Source: Actinomadura barringtoniae (lineage in GTDB: Bacteria; Actinomycetota; Actinomycetes; Streptosporangiales; Streptosporangiaceae). From it: a stretch of DNA of 64,000 nucleotides. The DNA is taken from assembly GCF_017573505.1 (NCBI RefSeq), contig NZ_JAGEOJ010000001.1, positions 124,001 to 188,000 on the forward strand, read 5' to 3'. The position numbers were made by a program, and so were the translations under genes. This document shows, in pieces, positions 1 to 8,751 of the stretch; positions within the stretch are counted from its first letter, which is position 1; the number at the start of each line of letters is the position of its first letter. Under the pieces are notes generated by a model. That model ran no database searches and had not been told where the DNA came from. It worked only from the letters and a program-made list of their open reading frames with translations.

Positions 1-2519
1 GAACCACCGGCCCCGACCCGGCCGACACCCTCCCGACGGTCTGCGGCGGCGCGCTGCACCTCGTTCAGGCACTGGCGGCCACGCCCGGCACCGCACCGCC
101 CCGGCTGTGGCTGGTGTCGCAGGGCGGGCAGGCGATCTCGCCCGAGGACCACCTGCGGATCACCGACGCCGCGCTGTGGGGTCTCGGCCGTACCGCGGCC
201 AACGAGCACCCCGAGCTCCGCTGCACGCTGGTCGACCTGGAGCCGGGCCGCCCCGGCGTGCCCGCGCTCCTCGCCGAACTCGCGGCAGGCGACGACGACG
301 AGGACGAGGTCGCCTGGCGGCAGGGCTCCCGGTACGCCTCGCGGCTCACCGACGAGACGCGGGAGCTGCTGCCCCCGGCGCCGTTCCGGCTGGAGACCAC
401 CCGGCCCGGCCTGCTCGACGAGCTCAAGCTCCGCTCGGTGGCCAGGGACGAGCCCGGCCCCGGCGAGGTGGAGATCGAGGTCGACGTCGCGGGGCTCAAC
501 TTCAAGGACGTCATGCGGTCGATGGGCCTGCTGCCCGTCACCCCGCCCGTCCGCGTCGGCATCGAGTGCGCCGGGCGGATCACCGCGGTCGGCGCGGGCG
601 TCCAGGGCCTGAGCCCAGGTCAACGGGTGGTCGCCGTCACCGATTCCTCGCGGGGCTGCGTCGGCTCGCACGTGCTCGCCGACGGCCGCGCGGTCGCGCC
701 GATCCCGGACGACCTGGCGGCCGAGGACGCGGTGACGCTGCCGATCGTCTTCCTGACCGCGCACTACTCGCTGCACACGGTCGGCCGGATGGCGGCGGGC
801 GAGACCGTGCTGATCCACGCGGGCACCGGCGGCGTCGGGATGGCCGCGATCCAGCTCGCTCGGAACGCCGGAGCCACGATCTACGCGACCGCAGGCAGCG
901 ACGAGAAGCGCGCCTACCTGCGGGACGAGCTCGGGATCGAGCACGTGATGGACTCGCGCAGCACCGACTTCGCCGAGGAGGTGCTGGAGCTGACCGGCGG
1001 GCGCGGCGTGGACATCATCCTCAACTCGCTCTCCGGCGACGGCATCGCGGCCGGGCTCGGCGCCCTCGCCATCGGCGGGCGCTTCATCGAGCTCGGCAAG
1101 CGCGACATCGAGGGCAACACCCACATCGCGCTGATGCCGTTCGCCAAGGCCATCTCGTTCTCGGCGATCGACCTGGAGGCGCTCCTGCTGGAGGACCCGG
1201 CGCTGGTCGGCGAGAACCTGCGGCACGTCGTCGACCTCGCCGCGCGCGGCGAGATCACCCCGCTGCCGCACGCGACCTTCCCGGTGCAGGAGGCCGGGGA
1301 CGCCGTACGGCACCTGGCCCGCGCCCGCCACATGGGCAAGGTGCTGGTGTCGATGGAGTCCGCGCGCCAGGCCGGTCCGCCCGTACGGCCGGACGGCACG
1401 TACCTGGTGACCGGCGGGCTCGGCGCGCTCGGGCTGAGCACCGCCCGCATGCTCGCGGGCCGGGGCGCGCGGCACCTGCTCCTGATCGGACGCCGTGCGC
1501 CCTCCCCCGAGGCGATGGCCGAGATCGGCGAGCTGCGCCGCATCGGGGTGGACGTGGTCACCGCACAAGCCGACGTCGCGCAGCGGGAGGAACTCGCCCG
1601 CGCCTTGCTCTCCGTGGGGCCTGAACTGCCCCCGCTGCGCGGCGTCATCCACGCGGCCGGTGCCCTCGCCGACCGCATCCTGGAAGGGCTGACCTGGCAG
1701 GACTTCGCCGCCGTGCTCGCGCCGAAGGTCAGCGGGGCGCTGAATCTGCGGGATCTGACCGCCACCGCCGACCTGGACTTCTTCATCATGTTCTCGTCGG
1801 TCTCGGCGCTGATCGGCAACCCGGGCCAGGCCAACTACGCCGCCGCCAACGCCGGGATGGACGCGCTCGCGCATCTCATGCGCGCCGCCGGGCGGTCCGC
1901 CACGAGCATCAACTGGGGTCCGTGGTCGGAGATCGGCATGGCGGCCGATGCCACCCGCGGCGACCGGATGGACGCGATGGGGCTGCGCAGCGTTCGGCCG
2001 GCCGACGGCCTGGCCATGCTCGCGGCCGAGCTAGTCGGGGACGAGCCGCAGGTCGCCATCGGCAGCATCGACGCCCAGCGCTGGCGGCGGTTCCATCCGC
2101 GCAGCGCGCCCGCGTCGCTGCTGCGCGGACTGCTCCCCGAGGGCGGCGCCGACCTCGCGCCCGAGCACGAGGACGCCGCGGGTCCCGGGAACGTCCTGGC
2201 CGCGCCGCCCGAGGAACGCCGCACGCTGCTGACCGAGCTGGTCTCGCAGGGCATCGCGTCGGTGACCCGGAGCGAGGCGGCGGCGGTACGGCCCGACGAC
2301 CGCATCACCTCGCTCGGCATCGACTCGCTGCTGGCGGTGGAGCTGCGGCACGCGCTGGAGACCCACACCACGGTGTCGGTGCCGACGGTGCTGATGCTCC
2401 AGGGCTCGACCGTGGACGAGCTCATCAACTACGTGCTGGAACGCCTGCCCGAGACGGGCGGGGAGACCGCGGGGACGAACGGCGGGACCGCGCTGGACGC
2501 GGCCCCCATCCCCGGCTGA
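1..2519 (+). CDS. Type I polyketide synthase, 3' end (ER-KR-ACP), 5' partial
   Basis: The open frame runs from the left edge (reading frame 3), so the N-terminal part (presumably KS-AT-DH) is outside the window. 838 residues are visible. An enoylreductase spans about residues 140-450, with LNFKDVM and an NADPH loop AGTGGVGMAA. A ketoreductase spans about 464-640, with TGGLGALG and the SSVSALIGNPGQANYAAAN active-site stretch (Ser and Tyr present). A C-terminal ACP carries LGIDSLLAVEL, with the phosphopantetheine Ser near residue 773. No thioesterase follows, so the chain must be passed on. The ER-KR arrangement is that of fully reducing modules, including iterative ones. Next to a type II PKS it may make a reduced starter unit, which is inference. 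The gene is followed after 56 bp by the DUF1772 gene on the same strand. Confidence 0.93.
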   Translation, partial: TTGPDPADTLPTVCGGALHLVQALAATPGTAPPRLWLVSQGGQAISPEDHLRITDAALWGLGRTAANEHPELRCTLVDLEPGRPGVPALLAELAAGDDDEDEVAWRQGSRYASRLTDETRELLPPAPFRLETTRPGLLDELKLRSVARDEPGPGEVEIEVDVAGLNFKDVMRSMGLLPVTPPVRVGIECAGRITAVGAGVQGLSPGQRVVAVTDSSRGCVGSHVLADGRAVAPIPDDLAAEDAVTLPIVFLTAHYSLHTVGRMAAGETVLIHAGTGGVGMAAIQLARNAGATIYATAGSDEKRAYLRDELGIEHVMDSRSTDFAEEVLELTGGRGVDIILNSLSGDGIAAGLGALAIGGRFIELGKRDIEGNTHIALMPFAKAISFSAIDLEALLLEDPALVGENLRHVVDLAARGEITPLPHATFPVQEAGDAVRHLARARHMGKVLVSMESARQAGPPVRPDGTYLVTGGLGALGLSTARMLAGRGARHLLLIGRRAPSPEAMAEIGELRRIGVDVVTAQADVAQREELARALLSVGPELPPLRGVIHAAGALADRILEGLTWQDFAAVLAPKVSGALNLRDLTATADLDFFIMFSSVSALIGNPGQANYAAANAGMDALAHLMRAAGRSATSINWGPWSEIGMAADATRGDRMDAMGLRSVRPADGLAMLAAELVGDEPQVAIGSIDAQRWRRFHPRSAPASLLRGLLPEGGADLAPEHEDAAGPGNVLAAPPEERRTLLTELVSQGIASVTRSEAAAVRPDDRITSLGIDSLLAVELRHALETHTTVSVPTVLMLQGSTVDELINYVLERLPETGGETAGTNGGTALDAAPIPG

Positions 2520-2575
2520 GGACGGAGAGCGACAGTGACCGTACCCGACCACGACACCGGTGAAAGGCCGCGAAC

Positions 2576-3037
2576 ATGGTGAGAACCGTTCTCGACTCAG
2601 TGGCACTGCTCGGCAGCGGCATCACGACCGGCGTGTTCGTCGCCGTGGCCATCAGCATCGTCCCCGCGCTGCGCGACATGGACGGCGCCCGCTACATCGA
2701 GGTCAACCGGCTGCTCGGCCGCAACTGGGACCCGACCATGCCGGTGGTCGTCCTGGCGACGGTGGTCGCCGACGCGGCGCTGGCGGGGCTGAACGACGGA
2801 TCGCCCGGGGCGGCGGCGCTCGGCCCGACCGCCGCCGTCCTCATGCTGGCGGTCGCCGGGGTCTCGCACCTGCTGAACGTACCGATCAACAAGAGGGTCA
2901 ACGGCACCAGCCCGCAGGCGGCGCTGGAGCCGCAGTGGGACGACCCGCGACCCGTATGGCGACGGTGGCACTGGCTTCGCACCGGCCTCGCCGGCGCCGC
3001 GTTCGTCCTCAACATCGCGATCGCCGCCGCCGGCTGA
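2576..3037 (+). CDS. DUF1772 (anthrone oxygenase-like) membrane protein
   Basis: 153 residues with about four hydrophobic segments (roughly 8-30, 55-75, 85-105, 130-150) and the family-like phrases NRLLGRNWDP, GVSHLLNVPINKRVN and WHWLRT. DUF1772 proteins include cofactor-free anthrone oxygenases that oxidise anthrones to anthraquinones in aromatic polyketide pathways, so oxidation of the polyketide core is a reasonable guess, though many family members have no known role. The ATG at 2576 is preceded by a weak GAAAGG site. It sits between the PKS and an SDR on one strand, probably in one operon. Confidence 0.8.
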   Translation: MVRTVLDSVALLGSGITTGVFVAVAISIVPALRDMDGARYIEVNRLLGRNWDPTMPVVVLATVVADAALAGLNDGSPGAAALGPTAAVLMLAVAGVSHLLNVPINKRVNGTSPQAALEPQWDDPRPVWRRWHWLRTGLAGAAFVLNIAIAAAG

Positions 3038-3059
3038 GGCGGCTGCTCAGGAGGCAACG

Positions 3060-3815
3060 ATGGATCTCCAGATCGACGGAAAGAACGCCCTGGTGACCGG
3101 GGGCACTCGCGGGATCGGCAGGGCGATCGTGACGGCGCTGGCCGAGAACGGCGCCAACGTCACCACCTGCTATCGAAGCGGCGCGGAGGCCGATGACCTG
3201 CGCGACGAGCTGAAGGGACTCGGGACCGGCAGGCATCAGGTCGTCCAGGCCGACGTGACCGGCGAGAAGGACGTGGCCGCGCTCGCGGACCGCTGCCGCG
3301 AGAACGGCGACGGCCTCGACATCGTGGTCAACAACGTCGGCATCGACGAGGCGGGCCCGATCGAGCGGACGTCGCTCGAGGACTGGGCGCGCGTGCGGGA
3401 CACCAACCTGCGCTCGATGTTCACCGTGACGCAGGGCATGCTGCCGCTGCTGTCACAGGGCGCATCGGTGATCAACATGGGCGGCGCGGCGGCCCTGCGG
3501 GGCGTGCCGATGCGCGCCGCCTACAGCGCGTCCAAGGCGGCGATCATCGGGCTGACCCGTTCGATGGCCAAGGAGCTCGGGCCGAACGGCATCCGCGTGA
3601 ACGTGGTGACCCCCGGCTTCGTCGAGGACGAGCCTGGCGGTGACGGTGGCGGTGGCGGCGGGATGCCCGAGCCCGTGCGGCAGCAGATCCTGGCCATGAC
3701 GCCGCTGCGCAGGTTCGCCACGTCCGACGATGTCGCGGGCGTCGTGCTGTTCCTGGCCAGCGACCTGTCGCGCTACCTCACGGGCGCGACCCTGCAGGTG
3801 GACGGGGGTATCTGA
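3060..3815 (+). CDS. SDR-family ketoreductase (FabG-like)
   Basis: 251 residues forming a complete classical short-chain dehydrogenase. The NAD(P)-binding TGGTRGIG motif is at residues 15-22, NNVG is in the middle, the catalytic YSASK is near residue 160, and the C-terminus ends LTGATLQVDGGI. It is closely similar in style to the ketoreductase at 17490-18242 (both begin NALVTGGTRGIGRAIV), so one may be a duplicate recruited to a later reduction. A short glycine/aspartate-rich insertion (GGDGGGGGG, about residues 195-203) is unusual in the loop before the last helices. AGGAGGCAACG precedes the ATG. The next gene begins 1 bp after the stop. Confidence 0.93.
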   Translation: MDLQIDGKNALVTGGTRGIGRAIVTALAENGANVTTCYRSGAEADDLRDELKGLGTGRHQVVQADVTGEKDVAALADRCRENGDGLDIVVNNVGIDEAGPIERTSLEDWARVRDTNLRSMFTVTQGMLPLLSQGASVINMGGAAALRGVPMRAAYSASKAAIIGLTRSMAKELGPNGIRVNVVTPGFVEDEPGGDGGGGGGMPEPVRQQILAMTPLRRFATSDDVAGVVLFLASDLSRYLTGATLQVDGGI

Positions 3816-3816
3816 G

Positions 3817-4698
3817 ATGGCCGAAGCGGCGCGCAAGACCCGGGTGGCTTTGCTCGGGCTCGGCAACATGGGCGGCCAGATGGCCTCCCACCTGGTCAAC
3901 ACCGGTTTCCCGGTGCACGTCTACAACCGCACCCGGTCGGCCGCCAAGCCGCTCGGCGACGCGGGCGCGTGCGTCGCCGACACCGCCGCCGAGGCGGTCG
4001 CGGAGGCCGAGGTGGTGCTCGTCAGCCTCGCCGACGAGAACGCCGTGCGGGCGGTCCTGTTCGAGGACGCGCTGCAGCGGCTGCGCGACGGCGCGTTCGT
4101 GCTGGGCGCCTCGACGGTCTCCCCCTCGTTCGCGCACGAGGCGGCGGAACGGCTCGGCGCGGTCGGCGCCCACTACGTCGAGCTGTGCCTGCTCGGCAAC
4201 CCGATGCTGGCCGGGACCGGGAAGCTGCGGATGTTCACGGCCGGCGACGGCGCGGACGCCGAGCCCGTACGGGAGGTGCTCGACGCCCTCGCCAACCAGG
4301 TGAGGCACGTCGGGGAGCTCGGTCTGGCCTCGACGATGAAGCTCGCGTTCAACCAGCTGATCGGCGCGCAGACCGCCTCGCTCGCGGAGGCCGTGACGTT
4401 CGGCGAACGGGCGGGCCTGGACCGCGAGATGCTGCTGACCGAGATCGCCAACAGCGGCTTCAGCTCGCTGGTCATGGCGTTCCGTGCCGCGCTGATGAAG
4501 GAGCGCAAGTACGAGCCCGCGGCGTTCTCGTCCAAGCTCATGCTGAAGGACCTGCGGCTGGCGCTGGACAACGCCAACGGCGCCGGCGTGGCCATGCCCG
4601 TCACCGCCCAGGTCGCCGCGCGCTACGAGCAGGTGCTCGCGCAGGGCTTCGGCGACCTTGACGCCGCGGTGGTCGGGGAGCTCCAGGACGACAGGTAA
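3817..4698 (+). CDS. NAD(P)-dependent beta-hydroxyacid dehydrogenase family protein
   Basis: 293 residues. An N-terminal Rossmann fold carries LGLGNMGGQMASHLV and a VYNRTRS stretch typical of the 3-hydroxyisobutyrate dehydrogenase/6-phosphogluconate dehydrogenase superfamily, followed by a helical C-terminal domain. The catalytic-lysine stretch STMKLAFNQL keeps Lys and Asn, which favours a hydroxyacid dehydrogenase over an imine reductase (those usually lack the Lys). The ATG at 3817 starts 1 bp after the previous stop; a longer upstream frame exists but would overlap the SDR. The substrate is unknown. It may act in tailoring or in sugar metabolism of the cluster. Confidence 0.88.
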   Translation: MAEAARKTRVALLGLGNMGGQMASHLVNTGFPVHVYNRTRSAAKPLGDAGACVADTAAEAVAEAEVVLVSLADENAVRAVLFEDALQRLRDGAFVLGASTVSPSFAHEAAERLGAVGAHYVELCLLGNPMLAGTGKLRMFTAGDGADAEPVREVLDALANQVRHVGELGLASTMKLAFNQLIGAQTASLAEAVTFGERAGLDREMLLTEIANSGFSSLVMAFRAALMKERKYEPAAFSSKLMLKDLRLALDNANGAGVAMPVTAQVAARYEQVLAQGFGDLDAAVVGELQDDR

Positions 4699-4712
4699 GA
4701 GCGGGAGGTAAG

Positions 4713-4756
4713 ACGTGGCCCCCGTGGTCCGGTGATCCGGACCACGGGGGCCACGT
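4713..4756. terminator. Bidirectional hairpin terminator
   Basis: A perfect 20-bp stem (4713-4732 with 4737-4756), tetraloop TGAT, followed by TCTTT. It lies between the convergent genes ending at 4698 and 4785. Confidence 0.9.
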
Positions 4757-4784
4757 TCTTTCGGCCGGGCTTTACCGGCCGGTC

Positions 4785-5627
4785 TTAACGGACGACCGGC
4801 GGCTGCTCCTGTGGCTCCTTCTCCAACTTCTCCAGCGAGTCGGCGAGCTTGGCTGCCATCTCCCCGCCCCAGCCGCGGAAGAGGACGCGTTCGCGCAGGC
4901 GGCGCGGCGCGTGCCGGGCCACGAACACCTTGAACTTGTACTGGGTGCCGGGGACGCAGACGGCGCGGCCGGCGTCCAGCGCCTTCAGCGCCTCCTCGAC
5001 CACCCAGGAGGCCTCGTACACCCGGCCGATGCGGCTGCCGGTCGAGATCCCGCGCGGGGTACGGGTCGCTCCGGGACACAGCGCGAGCACGTTCACGTTC
5101 AGCGGCCGGAGCTCGGCGCCCAGGACGTCGCTGAAGCTGGTGATGAAGTTCTTCGCCGCCGTGTAGACCGCCGCTCCGGGCGCGTTGTAGAACGCCGCCG
5201 CCGAGCCCACGTTGATGATCCCGCCGCGGCGGCGCCGCGCCATCTGCGGGACGGCGGCGTTGGAGAGCCGGATGACGGGCAGCACGTTCAGCTCGATCGA
5301 GGCCTGCCCGGCGTCGGCCTCGCTCATGCCGAACGGGCCGACGATCCCCAGCATCCCGGCGTTGTTGATCAGCAGGTCGACCGGCTCGCCGGTGTCGGCG
5401 AGGCGCCGCTCCACCTCGGCGAGCGCGACCGGGTCGGTGAGGTCGGCGGGCATGACGGTGACCTGCACCGAATGCCGCTCCCGCAGCGTCCGGGCGAGTT
5501 CTTCGAGCTTGTCCTCGCGGCGGGCGACCAGGACGAGCGAGGCGCCCTGCGCGGCGAGGTGCTCGGCGAACGCGCTGCCGAGCCCGCTCGACGCGCCCGT
5601 CACCAGGGCCCTGCCGTACGCCGTCAC
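4785..5627 (-). CDS. SDR-family oxidoreductase
   Basis: 280 residues. TGASSGLG is at about residues 9-16, NNAG in the middle and catalytic YTAAK near 150, followed by a C-terminal extension rich in basic and then acidic residues (LADSLEKLEKEPQEQPP). This resembles the DltE/SDR group acting on acyl or polycyclic substrates more than FabG. I chose the GTG at 5627 because it overlaps the stop of the upstream hydroxylase gene by 4 bp (GTGA), implying translational coupling; the frame continues upstream but only inside the hydroxylase coding region. Exact substrate not predictable. Confidence 0.88.
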   Translation of the reverse strand: MTAYGRALVTGASSGLGSAFAEHLAAQGASLVLVARREDKLEELARTLRERHSVQVTVMPADLTDPVALAEVERRLADTGEPVDLLINNAGMLGIVGPFGMSEADAGQASIELNVLPVIRLSNAAVPQMARRRRGGIINVGSAAAFYNAPGAAVYTAAKNFITSFSDVLGAELRPLNVNVLALCPGATRTPRGISTGSRIGRVYEASWVVEEALKALDAGRAVCVPGTQYKFKVFVARHAPRRLRERVLFRGWGGEMAAKLADSLEKLEKEPQEQPPVVR

Positions 5628-7324
5628 CTGCCGCTCCCGGCGGTCTGGGCGGCCTGCGCGGCCTGCGCGGTCTGGGCGGCCTGCGCGGTCTGGGCGCGGT
5701 GCGTGACGACGGCGAGGGCGTCGCCGAGGATCTTCCGTTCGTCGCCCGGCGCGGCGTCCGCCGACCGCCAGCACACGAACCCGTCGGGGCGCACGAGCAC
5801 GGCCCCGGCCTGGCCGACCTCGTAGGCGTCGCGCCAGCGTCCGGCCGGGTCGTCGACGACGTCGATGTCCGCACGCGGCCGTTCCCCGGTCTCGGCGACC
5901 CCGTAGGCGGTCAGCTCGACGCCCAGGTCCTGCGCGGCGTCGCGGGCGGCGTCGATCCAGGCCTCACCGCCGAATCCGGCGAGCAGCACGAAGTCCCGCC
6001 CGAAGAGGTCGACGGTGGAGATCTGCGCACCGTCGCGCTGGAGCACGACGTGGGGCGCACGCGTTCCCGGCGCGTCCGGGTAGGTGTAGCCAAAGATCAC
6101 GTCGGGGTCGGACAGCAGCGGCCGTTCCGCCTCCTCCTGCTGCCCGGCGGCGACGCGCGGCCGGTCGTTCGAGCGCAGGACGGCCTGCTCGACGGTACGG
6201 GCCGCGACCGGCCGGCGTTCGGCGTCGTAGGTCGCAAGCAGGTCCGCGCCCGCGTGGCCGCGGTGCACGGCGGCGAGCTTCCACGCCAGGTTGTAGGCGT
6301 CCTGGATGCCGGTGTTCGAGCCGAACGCGCCGCTCGGCGGCATGACGTGCGCGGAGTCGCCCACCAGGAAGATCCGCCCCTCCTGGAGCCGTTCGGCCAC
6401 CCGGCCCGCCGACTCCCACGGGATCGCGGCCTCGACCGTGACCTCCAGGTCGGGCACGCCGGTCGCCCGGCGCACCAGATCGGTGCACTGCTCGGTACTT
6501 CTCGAGGGGGGACGACCCCCCACACCCCCCGGGCCGGCTTCGTCGGAATCTGTGGTCTTGGCGCGGGCCTCGTCGGGCGGGCAGGCGACGTGCAGCAGCC
6601 AGCGGTCGGCGTTGTTCACCGGCAGCAGCGCAGCGCGCTCCTCCAGCGCGTTCAGGTAGCACATCACGAACCGGCGGTCGCGGAGCGCCTCCCGCAGGTC
6701 GGCGCGGAAGGAGATGTTGAGGAAGTGGCCGAGCGTGCCCTGACCCGTCGTGCCGATGCCGAGCCGCTCCCTGGTGTCGCCGCCGGCACCGTCGGCCGCG
6801 ACCAGGTAGTCGCAGCGGAACGGCCGCTCGGTGCCCGTCTCGGCGTCGCGCAGGGTCACGGTGACGCCCTCCGCGTCCTGCCAGAAGCCGTCGGCCTCGG
6901 TGCCGAAGCGCAGATCGGCGCCGAGCGCGCGGGCACGCTCGGCGAGCACGGCCTCCGCCTCGTCCTGGTGGCACAGGCACCACGAGGACGGGGTGTAATC
7001 GGAATAGTCCGCGTCGGTGTCCATGAAATACGCGCGTTCCAGCCGCGTGATCTCCGGGCCCGCGAGGGTGCCGGCGACCACGATCCCCGAATTGTGCGCG
7101 AGTGCCCGGGCGGATTCGGTCGCGCGGAGCTCCTCCCCCACGCCGGCCTGCTCGAGCAGTTCCATCGTGCGGGGGTTGATCCCCCGGGCCCGCGGATGCG
7201 GCGAGACCCGGCCACGGCGTTCGACCAGAACGGTCTCCACACCGTGCTGCGCGAGGAAAACGGCTTGGGCAAGGCCCACCAGACTGCCGCCAATAATCAG
7301 TACCGTGCTGGACTCCATGGCCAT
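5624..7324 (-). CDS. FAD-dependent aromatic monooxygenase
   Basis: 566 residues of the class A flavoprotein hydroxylases that act on polyketide aromatics (PgaE/RdmE group). The Rossmann motif GGSLVGLAQAVFLA is at about 12-25, PRARGINPRTMEL near 45, the second FAD motif FLVGDSAHVMPPSGAFGSNTGIQDAYNLAWKLA begins near 318, and a thioredoxin-like C-terminal domain follows. It likely hydroxylates the polyketide rings using NAD(P)H and O2. Two oddities: a 15-20 residue Gly/Pro/Arg-rich insertion near residues 263-285, encoded by a C/G-run hairpin, and a C-terminal tail of TAQAAQ repeats. It is the first gene of a two-gene unit with the SDR, divergent from the P450. Confidence 0.93.
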   Translation of the reverse strand: MAMESSTVLIIGGSLVGLAQAVFLAQHGVETVLVERRGRVSPHPRARGINPRTMELLEQAGVGEELRATESARALAHNSGIVVAGTLAGPEITRLERAYFMDTDADYSDYTPSSWCLCHQDEAEAVLAERARALGADLRFGTEADGFWQDAEGVTVTLRDAETGTERPFRCDYLVAADGAGGDTRERLGIGTTGQGTLGHFLNISFRADLREALRDRRFVMCYLNALEERAALLPVNNADRWLLHVACPPDEARAKTTDSDEAGPGGVGGRPPSRSTEQCTDLVRRATGVPDLEVTVEAAIPWESAGRVAERLQEGRIFLVGDSAHVMPPSGAFGSNTGIQDAYNLAWKLAAVHRGHAGADLLATYDAERRPVAARTVEQAVLRSNDRPRVAAGQQEEAERPLLSDPDVIFGYTYPDAPGTRAPHVVLQRDGAQISTVDLFGRDFVLLAGFGGEAWIDAARDAAQDLGVELTAYGVAETGERPRADIDVVDDPAGRWRDAYEVGQAGAVLVRPDGFVCWRSADAAPGDERKILGDALAVVTHRAQTAQAAQTAQAAQAAQTAGSGR

Positions 7325-7427
7325 GCTCCCGGATTCTCGGCGCCTTGATTATCCACTACACACAAAGCGAATTTTATCGTTCCGGGACTGGGCTCGATAG
7401 CTGTGAATACGCACGTCCGACTCGCGT

Positions 7428-7445
7428 TCAAGCGATCCTCGAGGC
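7428..7445 (+). promoter_or_regulatory. Candidate SARP box upstream of P450
   Basis: Heptamers TCAAGCG (7428-7434) and TCGAGGC (7439-7445) are separated by 4 bp, an 11-bp period. Eight bp further on lies GATCGT (7454-7459), a poor -10-like hexamer, placed 7 nt before the P450 GTG. It matches the arrangement at the other boxes in this cluster. A TATACT at 7460-7465 is an alternative -10. Confidence 0.5.
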
Positions 7446-7466
7446 CATTGATGGATCGTTATACTC

Positions 7467-8672
7467 GTGCCAGAAGACCAAGAATTGACCACCGACATCG
7501 AATTTCCACCCGCCATTCCGGTGCCGTTCGAGCCGTCGCCGGTCTTCCGGGAGCTGCGGGAGGCCCGGCCGGTCGCCCGGGTCACGCTGCCGACCGGGGA
7601 CCACGCGTGGCTGGTCACCCGGCATGCCGACAACCGCGAGCTTCTCGCGAGCCCCTGGCTCAGCCGCGCCGCGGCCGCCAAGCCCGGGGCGCCCAGGATC
7701 CGGCGCATCCCGCTCGACACCGAGTCGATGACCACGATGGACCCGCCGGAGCACACCCGGCTGCGCAAGCTCGTCCTGCGCGCGTTCACCACCCAGCGGG
7801 TGGCGGCGCTGACGCCGCGCATCGAGAAGCGCGCGGCCGAGCTGATCGACGACCTGATGGCGGCGGGGCAGCCCGCCGACCTGGTCAACGGGTTCGCCGA
7901 GCCGCTCTCGCTGGGCGTCATCGCGGAGCTTCTCGGCGTCCCGGCAAGCGACTTCGAGCGCTTCCGGACCTGGTCGATCGCCTACCTGGCGACGACCGGG
8001 CGCGACCCGGAGACCGTCGCGGAGGCCGAGCGGCAGCTCAAGGCCTACTTCGCCGAGCTGATCGCGGCGCGGCGGGAGGACCCCGCCGACGACCTGCTGA
8101 GCGACCTGGTGCGGGCCCGCAGCGAGGAACGCCTGACCGAGGGCGAACTGGTCACGCTCGCCGTGACGCTGCTGATCGCCGGCTACGAGACGACCGCCAG
8201 CCTGATCGCGGGCGCCGTGGTCGCTCTCTTCCGCCACCCGGATCAGCTGGAGATCCTGCGCTCCCGGCCCGAGGTGCTCCCGAGCGCCGTCGAGGAACTG
8301 CTGCGCTACACGCCCATCGCGGTGAGCGGCGGCACGATCCGGGTCGCGACGCGGGACATCGAGCTCGGCGGGACGGCGGTCCGGGAGGGGGAAGCCGTCC
8401 TGCCGTCCACCACCTCGGCGAACCGCGACGGCGCGGTCTTCGACGAGCCCGACCGGCTCGACGTCACGCGCGACCACAATCCCCATCTCGCGTTCGGGCA
8501 CGGGCCGCACCGCTGCCTGGGCAGCCAGCTCGCCCGCGCCGAGCTGTCGGTCGCCCTCCGCACGCTGCTGTCGCGGCTGCCCGGCCTGCGGCTCGCCGTT
8601 CCGCTGGACGAGGTGCCGTGGCGGCTCGGCGGCATGATCCGCAGGCCCGAGAAGCTGCCGATCTCCTGGTAG
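7467..8672 (+). CDS. Cytochrome P450
   Basis: 401 residues, the usual length of bacterial class I P450s. The I-helix oxygen-binding motif AGYETT is near residue 238, the ExxR motif (EELLR) near 277, and the haem loop FGHGPHRCLG begins at 343, with the thiolate Cys at 350. N-terminal membrane anchors are absent, so it is soluble and needs ferredoxin partners not encoded here. A tailoring oxidation of the polyketide is likely. The GTG at 7467 is the first in-frame start and has no clear ribosome site; TTG at 7485 is an alternative. Divergent from the FAD hydroxylase, with a candidate SARP box between them. Confidence 0.93.
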   Translation: MPEDQELTTDIEFPPAIPVPFEPSPVFRELREARPVARVTLPTGDHAWLVTRHADNRELLASPWLSRAAAAKPGAPRIRRIPLDTESMTTMDPPEHTRLRKLVLRAFTTQRVAALTPRIEKRAAELIDDLMAAGQPADLVNGFAEPLSLGVIAELLGVPASDFERFRTWSIAYLATTGRDPETVAEAERQLKAYFAELIAARREDPADDLLSDLVRARSEERLTEGELVTLAVTLLIAGYETTASLIAGAVVALFRHPDQLEILRSRPEVLPSAVEELLRYTPIAVSGGTIRVATRDIELGGTAVREGEAVLPSTTSANRDGAVFDEPDRLDVTRDHNPHLAFGHGPHRCLGSQLARAELSVALRTLLSRLPGLRLAVPLDEVPWRLGGMIRRPEKLPISW

Positions 8673-8677
8673 CGCAT

Positions 8678-8713
8678 GGAGGAACGTGAAAAGCGGGAGG
8701 AACGTGAAAAGCG
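8678..8713 (+). repeat. Tandem 18-bp duplication
   Basis: Two exact copies of an 18-bp unit beginning GGAGGAACGTG (8678-8695 and 8696-8713) lie between the P450 stop and the terminator stem. Probably a recent slippage duplication. Confidence 0.85.
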
Positions 8714-8741
8714 GGCCGGGTCTGGCTGACCCGGCCCGCTT
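8709..8741. terminator. Bidirectional hairpin terminator
   Basis: A perfect 14-bp stem (8709-8722 with 8728-8741) and 5-nt loop, followed by TCTC, between convergent genes ending at 8672 and 8752. Confidence 0.88.
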
Positions 8742-8751
8742 CTCTCGTGCG

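Noticed and set aside
3817..4698. Imine reductase assignment
   Set aside because: The catalytic-lysine stretch of beta-hydroxyacid dehydrogenases (STMKLAFN) is kept, which imine reductases usually lack.
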